DNA of 64,000 nt, taken from assembly GCF_900185615.1 (NCBI RefSeq), contig NZ_FYAK01000006.1, positions 152,437-216,436 on the forward strand, in the 5' to 3' direction. Both the position numbers and the translations under genes were made by a program. The stretch is from Photobacterium malacitanum. GTDB taxonomy: Bacteria; Pseudomonadota; Gammaproteobacteria; Enterobacterales; Vibrionaceae. How positions within the stretch are numbered: the first letter of the stretch is position 1; the number at the start of each line of letters is the position of its first letter. A model generated the notes under the pieces. It saw only the letters and a program-made list of their open reading frames with translations, had not been told where the DNA came from and made no database searches. This document shows positions 1 through 9,181 of this stretch, in pieces.

Positions 1-300
1 CTATTTTTATTGGCATTAGCGTATTTTAGTTATAACTATCGCCGCCATACCTTAGGTATTGACGCACCGGAAAAACAAGTTGAAGTACAAATTCTCGATA
101 AACAAAGTAATCGTATTATTGGTGCACAACCAGGGGAAGAAGACGAGGAATATTGGTTTTATGTTCAGCCACTAACTGGCGGGCCTAAACGAGAGTTTAT
201 GATTGGTATTCATTATTACCACGCCTTAAATCCCGGTGATATTGGTACCATGACTTACCGCGGGCAGCAATTTATTCATTTTGCATTAAAACGTCAATAA
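1..300 (+). CDS. DUF2500 family membrane-anchored protein (YhhM-like), 5' truncated
   Basis: The reading frame is open from base 1, so the start lies outside the window and only the C-terminal 99 codons are seen. The first visible residues are hydrophobic (LFLLALAYF), probably the end of one N-terminal membrane anchor. The rest is a small soluble domain. The C-terminal pattern YHALNPGD, TMTYRG and FIHF matches E. coli YhhM (YHALTVGD, TLSYKG, FVSF), the DUF2500 family, whose function is unknown. A perfect 11-bp hairpin follows the stop codon. Confidence 0.8.
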   Translation, partial: LFLLALAYFSYNYRRHTLGIDAPEKQVEVQILDKQSNRIIGAQPGEEDEEYWFYVQPLTGGPKREFMIGIHYYHALNPGDIGTMTYRGQQFIHFALKRQ

Positions 301-310
301 GCCGCAATTC

Positions 311-338
311 TGTTTGCTCACTGATGGGTGAGCAAACA
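311..338. terminator. Perfect 11-bp stem-loop between convergent genes
   Basis: TGTTTGCTCAC at 311-321 and its complement at 328-338 enclose a 6-base loop. No T-run follows on either strand, so it is a weak terminator or an RNA 3'-end stabiliser shared by the two convergent genes. Confidence 0.45.
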
Positions 339-350
339 GGCTAGCTTCAG

Positions 351-1355
351 TTATGGCACTAACCACGCCGTATAACGACTACGGCTTAATAACCAACTGG
401 TTGCTAACGCCAAACTAGCAGCAATTACGGTCCATACTGGAATAGCAATTAAAGGATTAGCAAAGTAAAGATCATATTCTCGCAGTGGCCACAAAAAAAT
501 TGGATGAATCAAATACACGCCAAGACTGTATTTACTCAACCATGCTAATTTATTGTGGGTAGATAAGCGTAATTTATCACTCGCCCAGCGACACAATAAG
601 AAAACAGTCGCCGCCACCAATGCCGTATTGAGGGTTTTATACGACATCCAGCGTCCCATCTTATATTCATTTGCCGCAAAACTATGGCTAATAACATTAT
701 AATCAGTCGCCACTAGCGCAATTACTGCTAGAGGCAATAGCACCATCAAACTTGGCCAACGATATTGATACAGGCAGTAACCTAACAATAAATAACCGCT
801 ATAAAGTAAGTAGGTTTCACTCCATAAGCCATCGACATAAAACAGATATAACCCCGTGATCACTAGCCATACCATAATCACCCCTTTAACTTGTCCTGGT
901 TCTGCTTTTTGGACCCACCATTGAATAATCGGAATCAGCAGATAAAGAGGAATGAAATAATAGAAAAAACCAAGATGGTAATAGGTTTCGTGAGTGGGCA
1001 TTTTTTTAAGTATCGACCAACTAACGTTGCTATCAAAACCACTCGTTGTTAAGCCTGAAAATAACGCGTAAAAAACTGACCACACTAAAAATGGCACTAA
1101 AACTTTACCTAGACGGCGTTTAATATAATAGGCCGGTTTAAACGGCCGCTGATCACTGAGCATTAATGCGCCAGTAATCATGATAAAGACAGGTACAGCC
1201 CAGCGACTGAGGCTATTAATGGTAATGGCACTGATCCATTGCCAATCGGGTATCTGGCCGATTTGATCTCGATAAGGGCCAAGGACATGAATCACGACAA
1301 CTGCCAAGGCAGCAACCACTCGCAGTAAATCAAAAAATCCTATTTTTTCTCTCAC
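351..1355 (-). CDS. Acyltransferase 3 family integral membrane protein (WecH/OafA type)
   Basis: Multi-pass membrane protein of the acyltransferase-3 family, which moves acetyl or other acyl groups onto surface sugars or lipids. The family hallmarks near the N-terminus are visible: FFDLLRVVAALAVVVIH with the conserved histidine, then SRWAVPVFIMITGALM. About ten hydrophobic segments follow. I place the start at the GTG at 1355, preceded by AAGGGG at 1362-1367 with 6-base spacing, giving 334 aa. The longer frame to 1406 would begin inside the terminator of the upstream gene. No sugar-synthesis genes lie nearby, so the acceptor is unknown. Confidence 0.8.
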   Translation of the reverse strand: MREKIGFFDLLRVVAALAVVVIHVLGPYRDQIGQIPDWQWISAITINSLSRWAVPVFIMITGALMLSDQRPFKPAYYIKRRLGKVLVPFLVWSVFYALFSGLTTSGFDSNVSWSILKKMPTHETYYHLGFFYYFIPLYLLIPIIQWWVQKAEPGQVKGVIMVWLVITGLYLFYVDGLWSETYLLYSGYLLLGYCLYQYRWPSLMVLLPLAVIALVATDYNVISHSFAANEYKMGRWMSYKTLNTALVAATVFLLCRWASDKLRLSTHNKLAWLSKYSLGVYLIHPIFLWPLREYDLYFANPLIAIPVWTVIAASLALATSWLLSRSRYTAWLVP

Positions 1356-1384
1356 CAATGGCCCCTTATATAAAAAGCAGATAC

Positions 1385-1422
1385 AAAAAAGCAGAGCCAT
1401 AATCATTTACGGCTCTGCTTTA
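1385..1422 (-). terminator. Intrinsic terminator of the SDR gene
   Basis: A perfect 10-bp stem (1389-1398 with 1411-1420) is followed on the minus strand by six T (1385-1390). It ends the SDR transcript from 1512-2234 and lies just upstream of the acyltransferase start. Confidence 0.8.
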
Positions 1423-1511
1423 AATATAGCAGTCACTTAACAGCAAGTATCTATCACAGTAATGAATTAACCGATAACTCACTCATTGTTGACAGCAATT
1501 TAACCTGATAA

Positions 1512-2234
1512 TTAAGGCTGTTGACGTGTTGCAGCTAATACAATTTCACGCACACATAAATTTTGTGGTTGGTTATAAGCATAGCTGATCGCATTGGCGA
1601 TATCTTGTGGTGCAATCACACCGCCCATACCGTGTTTCCACTCTTCATAACCAGCTTTAATTGCATCACTGCTGGTGTGAGTCAATAACTCAGTTTCTAC
1701 TGCACCAGGAGCAATAGTAATAAAGCGCACGTTATCATCTGCTACTTCTTCACGAATATTTTCAGTGATCGCATGCACAGCAAACTTAGTACCACAATAA
1801 GCAGCATGGTTAGGGAATGTTTTGCGACCAGCAATTGAACTGATATTAATAACAGTACCACCTTTACGCGCTTTCATTTTCGCTAGCACGACATGAATAC
1901 CATTCAACATCCCCATCACGTTAACATTAAACATGGTTTGCCATTCAGCAGGATCCTGCTCATCAGCAAGGCCAAGCAACATCATACCTGCATTATTGAT
2001 TAAGCAATCAACTGGACCAAATTGTTGTTCTGCTTCTGCAACTGCAGCTGCAATCGCTTGTACATCAGTCACATCAACTTGACGGCATAATGTATTAGGT
2101 AGATTTAAAGCTTCCATTTGTTCAACACGACGTGCCAATAGCAATAATGGGTAGCCTTCTGCTGATAATTTACGTGCTGTGGCTTCACCAATACCTGAAC
2201 TTGCACCAGTGATTACGACTAAAGATTTTGACAT
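1512..2234 (-). CDS. Short-chain dehydrogenase/reductase (classical SDR)
   Basis: NAD(P)-dependent oxidoreductase of the classical SDR family, 240 aa. Cofactor-binding GASSGIG lies at residues 10-16, the structural NNAG at 80-83, and the catalytic Ser133, Tyr146 and Lys150 are all present in the YxxxK arrangement. An Arg-Arg pair at 35-36 after the second strand suggests NADP preference (inference). GAGGA precedes the ATG. A LysR-type regulator is transcribed divergently about 200 bp away, the usual arrangement when the regulator controls the neighbouring enzyme. Substrate cannot be told from sequence. Confidence 0.85.
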   Translation of the reverse strand: MSKSLVVITGASSGIGEATARKLSAEGYPLLLLARRVEQMEALNLPNTLCRQVDVTDVQAIAAAVAEAEQQFGPVDCLINNAGMMLLGLADEQDPAEWQTMFNVNVMGMLNGIHVVLAKMKARKGGTVINISSIAGRKTFPNHAAYCGTKFAVHAITENIREEVADDNVRFITIAPGAVETELLTHTSSDAIKAGYEEWKHGMGGVIAPQDIANAISYAYNQPQNLCVREIVLAATRQQP

Positions 2235-2440
2235 GATTTTTTTCCTCTAGAATAAACCGCACACTTGATGCAGCCAGCTAAGAAGCTGTTGATGGCAATA
2301 ACTATAGAACGAATTTTCACAACTTAAAAATATCAATTTCCTTGGTTTATCATCAAAAAAACCTATGGCTAACTCGCTATCGTCATAAGTTTCAACAATG
2401 TGGTAGGCTAGTAAGATCTTTTTTAAGTGAGTATCAGTTA

Positions 2441-3286
2441 ATGGATTTACGCTTATTACGTTTTTTTATTGCGGTTTATGAAGAAAAAAACATTACCTTG
2501 GCCGCCGAACGCTGCTGTGTATCACAACCTTCAATATCTAGTGGTATCAAACAATTAGAGCAAGAACTCGCCACCCAACTGTTTATTCGTCACAAAAAAG
2601 GCGTCAATCTCACTGACGAGGCCCATTACTTATATCCATTGGCGATTCGATTACTTAATGACGTTAATACGCTGCCACAGTTATTTCAACAGCGCACAGA
2701 AAGATCACCACTGACTTTGGCTAACTTTGCCGATCTTAGCCAAACTCAATTAGCGACAATATTTAGCCAACTGCAACAGCAGATCCCTAATGTTTTATTA
2801 GAATTAGTTGATCACGACCGTGCTGCTGATGCGCGTATTACACTTGATATGTTTAAAGCTGAAGATGAGATTTTTTTGCCGTTATGGGAAGAAGATTATG
2901 TACTGTGTATGTTACCCAATCACCCATTAGCTAAGTTAACCAGCGTGTCACCACAACAATTACACCAGCACGATTTTATTGAATGCCCACCTTGTGAGGC
3001 TCACCAACAAACAATTGGTTTATTAGCCTGTGATGGTTTATCGGTTAATCTGGTAGCAAAAGCAGAACACAAAACGCAAGTAATGCATTTAGTTCAAGCT
3101 GGATTGGGGATCTCTTTTCTACCAACGGGAGTATTAGAAAGTGCCAATCAATTAGTCACAGTCCCCCTTGAAGGACCACGCATGTTTCGCCGTTTAGGAT
3201 TATGTTATCCTGCCGCTAAAACCCTCAATCCCGCTTTAGCGGCTTGCATTAAGGTGTTAAGTCAACAGCCCCCTTACAAGCATTAA
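2441..3286 (+). CDS. LysR-family transcriptional regulator
   Basis: 281-aa LysR-type regulator. The N-terminal winged helix starts MDLRLLRFFIAVYEEKNITLAAE, with recognition helix QPSISSGIKQLEQELATQLF, followed by a substrate-binding-like effector domain. I choose the ATG at 2441 because the LysR domain conventionally begins there and AAGTGAG lies 9 bases upstream. The open frame extends back to 2342 but that extra sequence shows no family similarity. It is divergent from the SDR gene and probably regulates it and itself (inference). The inducer is unknown. Confidence 0.85.
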   Translation: MDLRLLRFFIAVYEEKNITLAAERCCVSQPSISSGIKQLEQELATQLFIRHKKGVNLTDEAHYLYPLAIRLLNDVNTLPQLFQQRTERSPLTLANFADLSQTQLATIFSQLQQQIPNVLLELVDHDRAADARITLDMFKAEDEIFLPLWEEDYVLCMLPNHPLAKLTSVSPQQLHQHDFIECPPCEAHQQTIGLLACDGLSVNLVAKAEHKTQVMHLVQAGLGISFLPTGVLESANQLVTVPLEGPRMFRRLGLCYPAAKTLNPALAACIKVLSQQPPYKH

Positions 3287-3399
3287 TCAACGATTAAGTT
3301 TTGCCTATTACAACAATAAGAAAAATCGAATTTTTTATACGCGTCAACCTGTTTATGCTGCAACTTAAGTTAATGGCGATTTAATAAATAGGTTATATC

Positions 3400-4287
3400 A
3401 TGAATACAGCTCAACACACTTCTCATGCACTGGTTGTCGAAGGCGGCGCGATGCGCGGTATTTTTGCCAGTGGTGTGCTGGATGCATTTCTAGAAAATAA
3501 CTATTCGCCGTTTGACTTTGCGATTGGCGTTTCAGCTGGCGCAACCAACCTTATTGGCTATTTAAGTGGTAATTATGGCCGTAGTCATAAAATTATTACC
3601 CAATATTCACGCGATCCACAGTTTATCAATTTTTCACGCTTTACCCATGGTGGTCATTTAACGGATATTGATTGGTTATGGCGTACAACCTCGCGTTATT
3701 TACCGCTTAATTTATTTCACTATGAACAACGTCAAATTCCGCTATATGCCACCACAACCAATTTAGAAACAGGTCAAGCTGAATACATCAAAGTAACGCG
3801 CAATAACATTACACCAGTAATGGAAGCGACCTGCGCTCTACCTGTTGCTTATCGCAATAACCCAACAGTTAATGGTGTTGCAATGAGTGATGGTGGAATC
3901 GGTGATTCTATTCCTGTGATTGAGGCTTATCGTCGTGGTGCGCGTAACATTACTGTTATTTTATCCAAACCACTTGGCTTTCATAAACATGACACCAAAC
4001 TACCGTGGTTAATTAAATCAATGTTTCATGATCACCCCGCTTTTGCAGCAGCAGTAATGACGCGTGCGCGTCGTTATAATGCAGCGCTTGATTTTATTAA
4101 TAACCCGCCAGCAGATTGCACCATTACCGTGATTGCACCTAATCAGAATTTTCAGGTTGGTCGCTTAACCCGCAACCTCAACAAATTAGAACAAGGTTAT
4201 TTGCAAGGTAAACAAGCTGGCCATCGAGTATGTGGCATCATCCCTTGTGAAGGTGAGCATTGCGATCCCAAGTCATTAGTCGCCTGA
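3400..4287 (+). CDS. Patatin-like phospholipase family protein (YjjU-like)
   Basis: 295-aa patatin-fold lipid acyl hydrolase. The oxyanion-hole motif GGAMRG is at residues 15-20, the nucleophile elbow GVSAG at 43-47 (Ser45), and the dyad aspartate in DGG at Asp164, so the Ser-Asp catalytic dyad is intact. No signal peptide is evident, so it is probably cytoplasmic or peripheral to the inner membrane. The closest family I recognise is E. coli YjjU. It stands alone, with AGG ahead of the ATG. The C-terminal tail carries several cysteines (CGIIPCEGEHC), a possible metal or redox site. Confidence 0.8.
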   Translation: MNTAQHTSHALVVEGGAMRGIFASGVLDAFLENNYSPFDFAIGVSAGATNLIGYLSGNYGRSHKIITQYSRDPQFINFSRFTHGGHLTDIDWLWRTTSRYLPLNLFHYEQRQIPLYATTTNLETGQAEYIKVTRNNITPVMEATCALPVAYRNNPTVNGVAMSDGGIGDSIPVIEAYRRGARNITVILSKPLGFHKHDTKLPWLIKSMFHDHPAFAAAVMTRARRYNAALDFINNPPADCTITVIAPNQNFQVGRLTRNLNKLEQGYLQGKQAGHRVCGIIPCEGEHCDPKSLVA

Positions 4288-4429
4288 TTTATACCATCAC
4301 CGTGTAATAGGTTAAAGCTATCGTTATAATAGAAGCAAACAATTGTGCCTATTGATTCTTTTTACCTATACTGGCTACATCAAAACGAAATAGCTTTTCG
4401 TTTTTAACTTATTCAATGAGGAATACATC

Positions 4430-4906
4430 ATGGCTCACCAAACCAATTTAATCGGTCTTGACAGTGATAAAGCTCAAGCGCTGGCCACTGACCTCAACCA
4501 ATTATTAGCTGATTACCAAGTCTTTTATATGAATAGTCGTGGCTATCATTGGAATATTAAAGGCCAACAGTTTTTCGAATTACATTTGAAATTTGAAGAG
4601 ATTTATACCGATCTTCAGCTCAAAGTTGATGAATTAGCTGAGCGTATTTTAACCCTAGGCTATACACCGAATCATAGCTTTAGTTGCTACTTAGCAACAA
4701 CTGAGATCAAAGAACATCAAAACATCAGTGATGGCTTACACGCTGTGCAAGGTCTAGTAAATGGTTTTAGTATCTTACTTGGCCAACAACGTCGAATTCT
4801 TATTGCTGCTGGTGATGCGAATGACGAAGGTACTGCGGCATTAATGGGTGATTATATTCGCGAACAAGAAAAATTATTGTGGATGTTAAACGCTTATTTA
4901 CAGTAA
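4430..4906 (+). CDS. dps: Dps-family DNA-protection / mini-ferritin protein
   Basis: 158-aa ferritin-like protein that forms a dodecameric shell, oxidises ferrous iron with hydrogen peroxide and stores it, limiting Fenton damage. The intersubunit ferroxidase residues are visible with normal spacing: His40 in YHWN, Asp67 and Glu71. The N-terminal tail is short and not lysine-rich, so direct DNA binding as in E. coli Dps is doubtful (inference). GAGGA lies upstream of the ATG. It is monocistronic, ended by the hairpin and T-run at 5024-5049. Sequence alone cannot separate Dps from a Dps-like peroxide-resistance protein. Confidence 0.88.
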   Translation: MAHQTNLIGLDSDKAQALATDLNQLLADYQVFYMNSRGYHWNIKGQQFFELHLKFEEIYTDLQLKVDELAERILTLGYTPNHSFSCYLATTEIKEHQNISDGLHAVQGLVNGFSILLGQQRRILIAAGDANDEGTAALMGDYIREQEKLLWMLNAYLQ

Positions 4907-5023
4907 TAACAGATACCAAATCAGTGAATTAGTCATCCACTGATTAGAATATACTTATGTGATGTGAGTATATTTATTAAAGGCGACCCGCCTGACTACA
5001 GCAATACATTATATGGTTCTTTT

Positions 5024-5049
5024 GGGGTCTTTATGGCCCCGTTTTTTTT
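5024..5049 (+). terminator. Intrinsic terminator after dps
   Basis: Stem GGGGTC/GGCCCC (5024-5029 with 5035-5040, one G-T pair) with loop TTTAT is followed by eight T at 5042-5049. It reaches the last codons of the convergent EAL/HDOD gene. Confidence 0.8.
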
Positions 5050-6274
5050 ATGATGGTGGATTATTAATTTGTACGCATTTTTCCGCCCATGCTACTGCCT
5101 GCAAATAACTCTGCTGTACTTGTTGTTCTGATATTCCTAATCGACAACATTCAATCGTTACCTGCTGCCAATCTGCTTTATCAAAAGCATCAACTAAGTT
5201 TAATACTTGTCCAAGTTGCCCCTGTCGTTCTAATAATGCCATTTGAATATTAGGCTGTAACTTTAATAGCACTAACAGTTCCGCTAACGAACTATCTAAT
5301 AACGCATCCAATAATGAAAACATGCCAGCTAAAAATGCCTGTTGTGGTGGTAGTGTCAATGCACTGCAATCAACCAACTTTTCACACATTTTTGCTCGTT
5401 GCAACGATAAGGCATATAAAGCCTTAGGTTTATCAAGTGCCGCATGTGCAGTTGCTACTACTCCAACAAACATACGTAGCTTTTCTTCACCTAAATACAC
5501 CAACGCTTGACGAAATGAGCTAATTGGCTCAATTAATCTACAGTTAGTTTGATTGACATAACGCAGCAATAAATAAGACAGTGAAACATCATGGCTAATA
5601 ATATTTTCAATATCAGCAAAATTGACTGGTTCATTACTAATCGCTTGTAATAATTGAATAGTCGTTAACTCAGAGGCCGCAACTTTACGCCGCTTAAGCA
5701 ACTCTGGACGGCTAAAGTAATAGCCTTGAAAAAGATCAAACCCCGCATTAAGCGAGGTTTGAAAATCAGTATAGGTTTCAACTTTTTCAGCTAAAAACTT
5801 CACTTTCAGATGACGATTATTGCGCACAAAATCGCACGCTTTTTCCAAACCAAGCATCAGTAAATCAAGTTTAATAATATGAACATAGCGAAAGAAACGC
5901 TGCCATCTAACATCATACTCAAAATCATCGAGAGCAATGATATAGCCCTTACGATGCAAATGCTTAATCGCTAAAAATAACTCATCATTAGGCGTACAGG
6001 TCTCTAGAATTTCAATCACCACTTTATTTTTTGGCAGCAAAAGCGGCATTAAACTAACTAAACAATGTTGCGGAAAATTAATAAAATTGCGTTGACCACG
6101 ATAAGCATAATCATCACCAATAGCCATATAGTTTTCAACCACAAGCCGACAGGTTGCCTGATCTGCATCAATATTAGGAAAAGCATTGTACTCACCATCA
6201 CGAAATAATAATTCATGACCAATCGTTTGTTGACGACGATTAAAAATAGGTTGGCGAGCAACATAAGAAAACAT
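5048..6274 (-). CDS. EAL and HDOD domain protein (YuxH family)
   Basis: 408-aa signalling protein with an N-terminal EAL-like domain (about 1-200) and a C-terminal HDOD domain (about 205-390). In the EAL half the signature is ELL (21-23) rather than EAL, while LDDF, a KxE-type segment (AEKVET) and QGYYFSRP remain. YuxH-family members typically carry this altered signature and often bind or sense rather than cleave cyclic di-GMP. HDOD domains lack HD-phosphohydrolase residues and act in signalling. A role in motility or biofilm control is inference. It stands alone. Confidence 0.85.
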   Translation of the reverse strand: MFSYVARQPIFNRRQQTIGHELLFRDGEYNAFPNIDADQATCRLVVENYMAIGDDYAYRGQRNFINFPQHCLVSLMPLLLPKNKVVIEILETCTPNDELFLAIKHLHRKGYIIALDDFEYDVRWQRFFRYVHIIKLDLLMLGLEKACDFVRNNRHLKVKFLAEKVETYTDFQTSLNAGFDLFQGYYFSRPELLKRRKVAASELTTIQLLQAISNEPVNFADIENIISHDVSLSYLLLRYVNQTNCRLIEPISSFRQALVYLGEEKLRMFVGVVATAHAALDKPKALYALSLQRAKMCEKLVDCSALTLPPQQAFLAGMFSLLDALLDSSLAELLVLLKLQPNIQMALLERQGQLGQVLNLVDAFDKADWQQVTIECCRLGISEQQVQQSYLQAVAWAEKCVQINNPPS

Positions 6275-6350
6275 GTTAATAATACCTTTCGATCACAGTG
6301 ATTAATGGTCTATTTCAATTGAAATAAATGATATCCGCTGAAGTTGAGCT

Positions 6351-6968
6351 TTATGCACGAGCTAAAGCAAGTAGTGCGCCACAACCAATAAACATCGATC
6401 CAAAAATACGATTAAGACGTGTCATTACTGCTGCTGAGCGAATATAACCGGTAAAACGAGACGCTAAACAGACATAAAACAGCATTACTCCAGCATCAAT
6501 GATCAGTGTCGTTAAACCTAAAATTAATAGCTGCGGTAATTGTGGTTGAGTGGTATCAATAAATTGTGGAAATAACGCCACCAAAAATACAATTGTTTTA
6601 GGGTTAGTAAGGTTCACTAATACTGCACGTTGAAATAAACACTTACTTGTTACTGACCTATCAACATCCTCTAGCGCTAATGTACTATGTTCACGCCACT
6701 TCTGAATACCTAGCCACACCAAATACCCGACGCCGATCCATTTAATCAATGTAAACGCCAACGCTGACTGCGCAACTAATGCGCCAAGCCCAACCCCCAC
6801 CAATATAATGTGAACAGCCATACCTAATTGTAAGCCAACAATTGATGCTAAGGATTTACGCCAACCATATACCATACCATTACTGATCGAGTTAACGGTG
6901 CCAGATCCAGGTGCAAAACTAAAGACAATGGCAGCAACGACATAGGCAAGCCAAATCTCAATATTCAT
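6351..6968 (-). CDS. rhtB: LysE/RhtB-family amino-acid exporter
   Basis: 205-aa inner-membrane exporter with six predicted hydrophobic segments, the length and topology of RhtB (homoserine/homoserine-lactone efflux). The family motif near the N-terminus, FAPGSGTVNSISNGM, and NLTNPKTIVFLVALFPQF are clear. It is divergent from pldB and followed on the other side of pldB by yigL, the order seen in E. coli around rhtB, which supports the name. Actual substrate specificity is inference; related exporters carry threonine or other amino acids. Confidence 0.82.
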   Translation of the reverse strand: MNIEIWLAYVVAAIVFSFAPGSGTVNSISNGMVYGWRKSLASIVGLQLGMAVHIILVGVGLGALVAQSALAFTLIKWIGVGYLVWLGIQKWREHSTLALEDVDRSVTSKCLFQRAVLVNLTNPKTIVFLVALFPQFIDTTQPQLPQLLILGLTTLIIDAGVMLFYVCLASRFTGYIRSAAVMTRLNRIFGSMFIGCGALLALARA

Positions 6969-7167
6969 TTAATATTCCCTTACTATTCAAATACTCAAAA
7001 GATGTCGTTATACCCTGAAACCCAGCACATGAGCAAATTATCGCTCGATTACGCTACCCACAATAAATAATGTATACTGGCAAAGATGATAATAAGCAAT
7101 GAGATAGCTTATCTGCGTAAATATCATTCAAGACTTTGCCTCGTAGTTCACAACTTTCGGATACATT

Positions 7168-8136
7168 ATGACCCACTCAACCTTGCCTTTTTCACAAGAA
7201 GCTAGCTTCAATACTATGATGGCAGGTCCAATTTCTGCATTATGGCAACAGCGGCATCAAGGCACATTGCAAGGTGTAAACCATTGCCAATTGAGTTGGG
7301 TAAGTTTAACCCCAGGACACAGTGATAAAGTCATCGTAGTCGTGAATGGCCGAATTGAGAGTTATTACAAATATCAGGAATTGTTTTTTGATTTAATCAA
7401 TCAAGGCTACCATATTTATGCGCTTGATCATCGCGGTCAAGGTATGTCACAACGACTGATCGCAGATACTGAAATGGGATATGTCGACCAATTTGATGAC
7501 TATGTTACCGATCTCCACCAGTTTGTAACTAATATCGTCAAGCCACAAGGCTATCAATATCATTACCTATTAGGCCACTCTATGGGAGGAGCAATCAGTA
7601 GTTTACTCCTCGCTCGTTATCCAACGCTTTTTGATCGCGCCGCATTAAGCGCACCAATGCATGGTATTCACATTAAGCCAAGCTTACGATTTATTGCTGA
7701 ACCACTGGCACATCTCAATGATTTCCTTCATCGCCAACCGACTTATGCACCAGGGCAACGTCGCTATTACCCCAAGCCATTTGCGAATAATCCGCTAACA
7801 CACAGTGAAGTACGCTTTCAGTGGTTTAAACAACTCTATCAGCAATACCCCCAAATTCGCTTAGGAGGAGCAAGTAATCGCTGGGTATGGCAAAGTATTG
7901 CAGCTGCTCGTGCAAGTATTAACGAAGCACATAGCGTCACAACACCAACCTTGGTATTACAAGGCAGCGCTGATCATATCGTCGATAATCAAGCCCATGT
8001 CCGTTTTTGCCAACAAACATCAACCCAGAGCCGATTAGTCACCATAACGGATGCACGTCACGAATTATTATTTGAAAGTGATCAATATCGTAATATTGCG
8101 CTAACTGAAATTTGCAACCATTTTGCAACCTCATAA
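7168..8136 (+). CDS. pldB: Lysophospholipase L2
   Basis: 322-aa alpha/beta hydrolase that cleaves the remaining acyl chain of lysophospholipids at the inner membrane. The nucleophile elbow GHSMG lies at 136-140 (Ser138). A DHRGQGMS strand-turn precedes it, and ADHIVD plus the late DARHE supply the probable catalytic Asp and His. Length is close to E. coli PldB (340 aa). The neighbours rhtB (divergent) and yigL (downstream, same strand) reproduce the E. coli arrangement. The gap to yigL is about 165 bp, so co-transcription is uncertain. Confidence 0.87.
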   Translation: MTHSTLPFSQEASFNTMMAGPISALWQQRHQGTLQGVNHCQLSWVSLTPGHSDKVIVVVNGRIESYYKYQELFFDLINQGYHIYALDHRGQGMSQRLIADTEMGYVDQFDDYVTDLHQFVTNIVKPQGYQYHYLLGHSMGGAISSLLLARYPTLFDRAALSAPMHGIHIKPSLRFIAEPLAHLNDFLHRQPTYAPGQRRYYPKPFANNPLTHSEVRFQWFKQLYQQYPQIRLGGASNRWVWQSIAAARASINEAHSVTTPTLVLQGSADHIVDNQAHVRFCQQTSTQSRLVTITDARHELLFESDQYRNIALTEICNHFATS

Positions 8137-8301
8137 GACCTAAATAACGCCAAAAAGACTACGCCATCACAAAAATAAAAGCGGAAAAACTTATTCGTTA
8201 CATTAACCCCTTTTTATCTCTCATAGTAGTTTAATATAAGCGACTCACATTAGATCTCGTTATCTTACCTTTCGCTATATTTCTATTTATTGAGAGCCTT
8301 C

Positions 8302-9105
8302 ATGTATCAAATTGTTGCTTCAGATTTAGATGGCACATTACTAAATCCCGACCATAAAATTGCGCCATTTACGCGCGATGTATTACAACGCCTTGCTCAG
8401 AAAAATATTAATTTCGTGTTTGCAACCGGTCGTCATCATATTGATGTTGCAGAGATACGTGAAAAATTAGCCATTCCTGCCTATATGATCACTTCCAATG
8501 GTGCGCGAGTACATAACTGTCAGGGCGAGCTTGTTTTTCAACAAAATCTCAGTGCTGATGTTATTCGTGGCGTGATTGCCCTTGCTAAAGATGATCCTGC
8601 TTTACATATTCACATGTACCGTGGCGATCAGTGGCTACTCAATAATGACAATGAGCAATTAAAAGAATTCCACGATAGCTTTAGTTATCACTTGTTTGAT
8701 GTTAACAATCCACCTGTCGATGACGTGGCTAAAGTGTTCTTTACCCGCGATGACGAAGATCATGAGGCATTGGTGAAATGGGAACAAATTTTTAATGCGC
8801 ATTTTGGTGACAAAGCCAATATTGCCTTTTCTACACCATGGTGTCTTGAAGTGATGGATGCAGGCGTATCAAAAGGCCATGCACTTCAGGCTGTCGCAGA
8901 AGCGCTTGGTTATCAACTGGCTGACTGTATCGCATTTGGTGATGGTATGAATGATGCTGAAATGTTGGCAATGGCAGGTAAAGGACTGGTCATGGGAACG
9001 TCACATGAAAAAGTCAAATTAGCCCTACCAAATAATGAAGTGATTGGTTCAAATGCCGATGAAGCGGTGGCTCATTATTTAGAGCAAAACCTGCTAACAC
9101 GCTAA
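8302..9105 (+). CDS. yigL: HAD-family (Cof-type) phosphatase YigL
   Basis: 267-aa haloacid dehalogenase-superfamily phosphatase, Cof subfamily; the E. coli homologue dephosphorylates pyridoxal phosphate and sugar phosphates. Motif I is DLDGT with Asp8 and Asp10, and motif IV is FGDGMNDAEM. The start is the ATG at 8302, giving MYQIVASDLDGT as in E. coli YigL; a TTG four codons earlier is less likely. TGAGAG lies just upstream. A hairpin terminator follows. High identity in the stretches TSNGARVH and SKGHAL supports YigL specifically. Confidence 0.88.
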   Translation: MYQIVASDLDGTLLNPDHKIAPFTRDVLQRLAQKNINFVFATGRHHIDVAEIREKLAIPAYMITSNGARVHNCQGELVFQQNLSADVIRGVIALAKDDPALHIHMYRGDQWLLNNDNEQLKEFHDSFSYHLFDVNNPPVDDVAKVFFTRDDEDHEALVKWEQIFNAHFGDKANIAFSTPWCLEVMDAGVSKGHALQAVAEALGYQLADCIAFGDGMNDAEMLAMAGKGLVMGTSHEKVKLALPNNEVIGSNADEAVAHYLEQNLLTR

Positions 9106-9138
9106 ATTAACGACTGCTTTATTAGCAATAAATAACTC

Positions 9139-9179
9139 AAACAGTGACAGGCATAACCATCTATGTTGTCACTGTTTTT
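9139..9179. terminator. Terminator between yigL and the EVE gene
   Basis: An 11-bp stem AAACAGTGACA (9139-9149) pairs with 9167-9177 and ends in five T. The mirrored A-run means it can also serve the convergent EVE gene. Confidence 0.75.
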
Positions 9180-9181
9180 GA

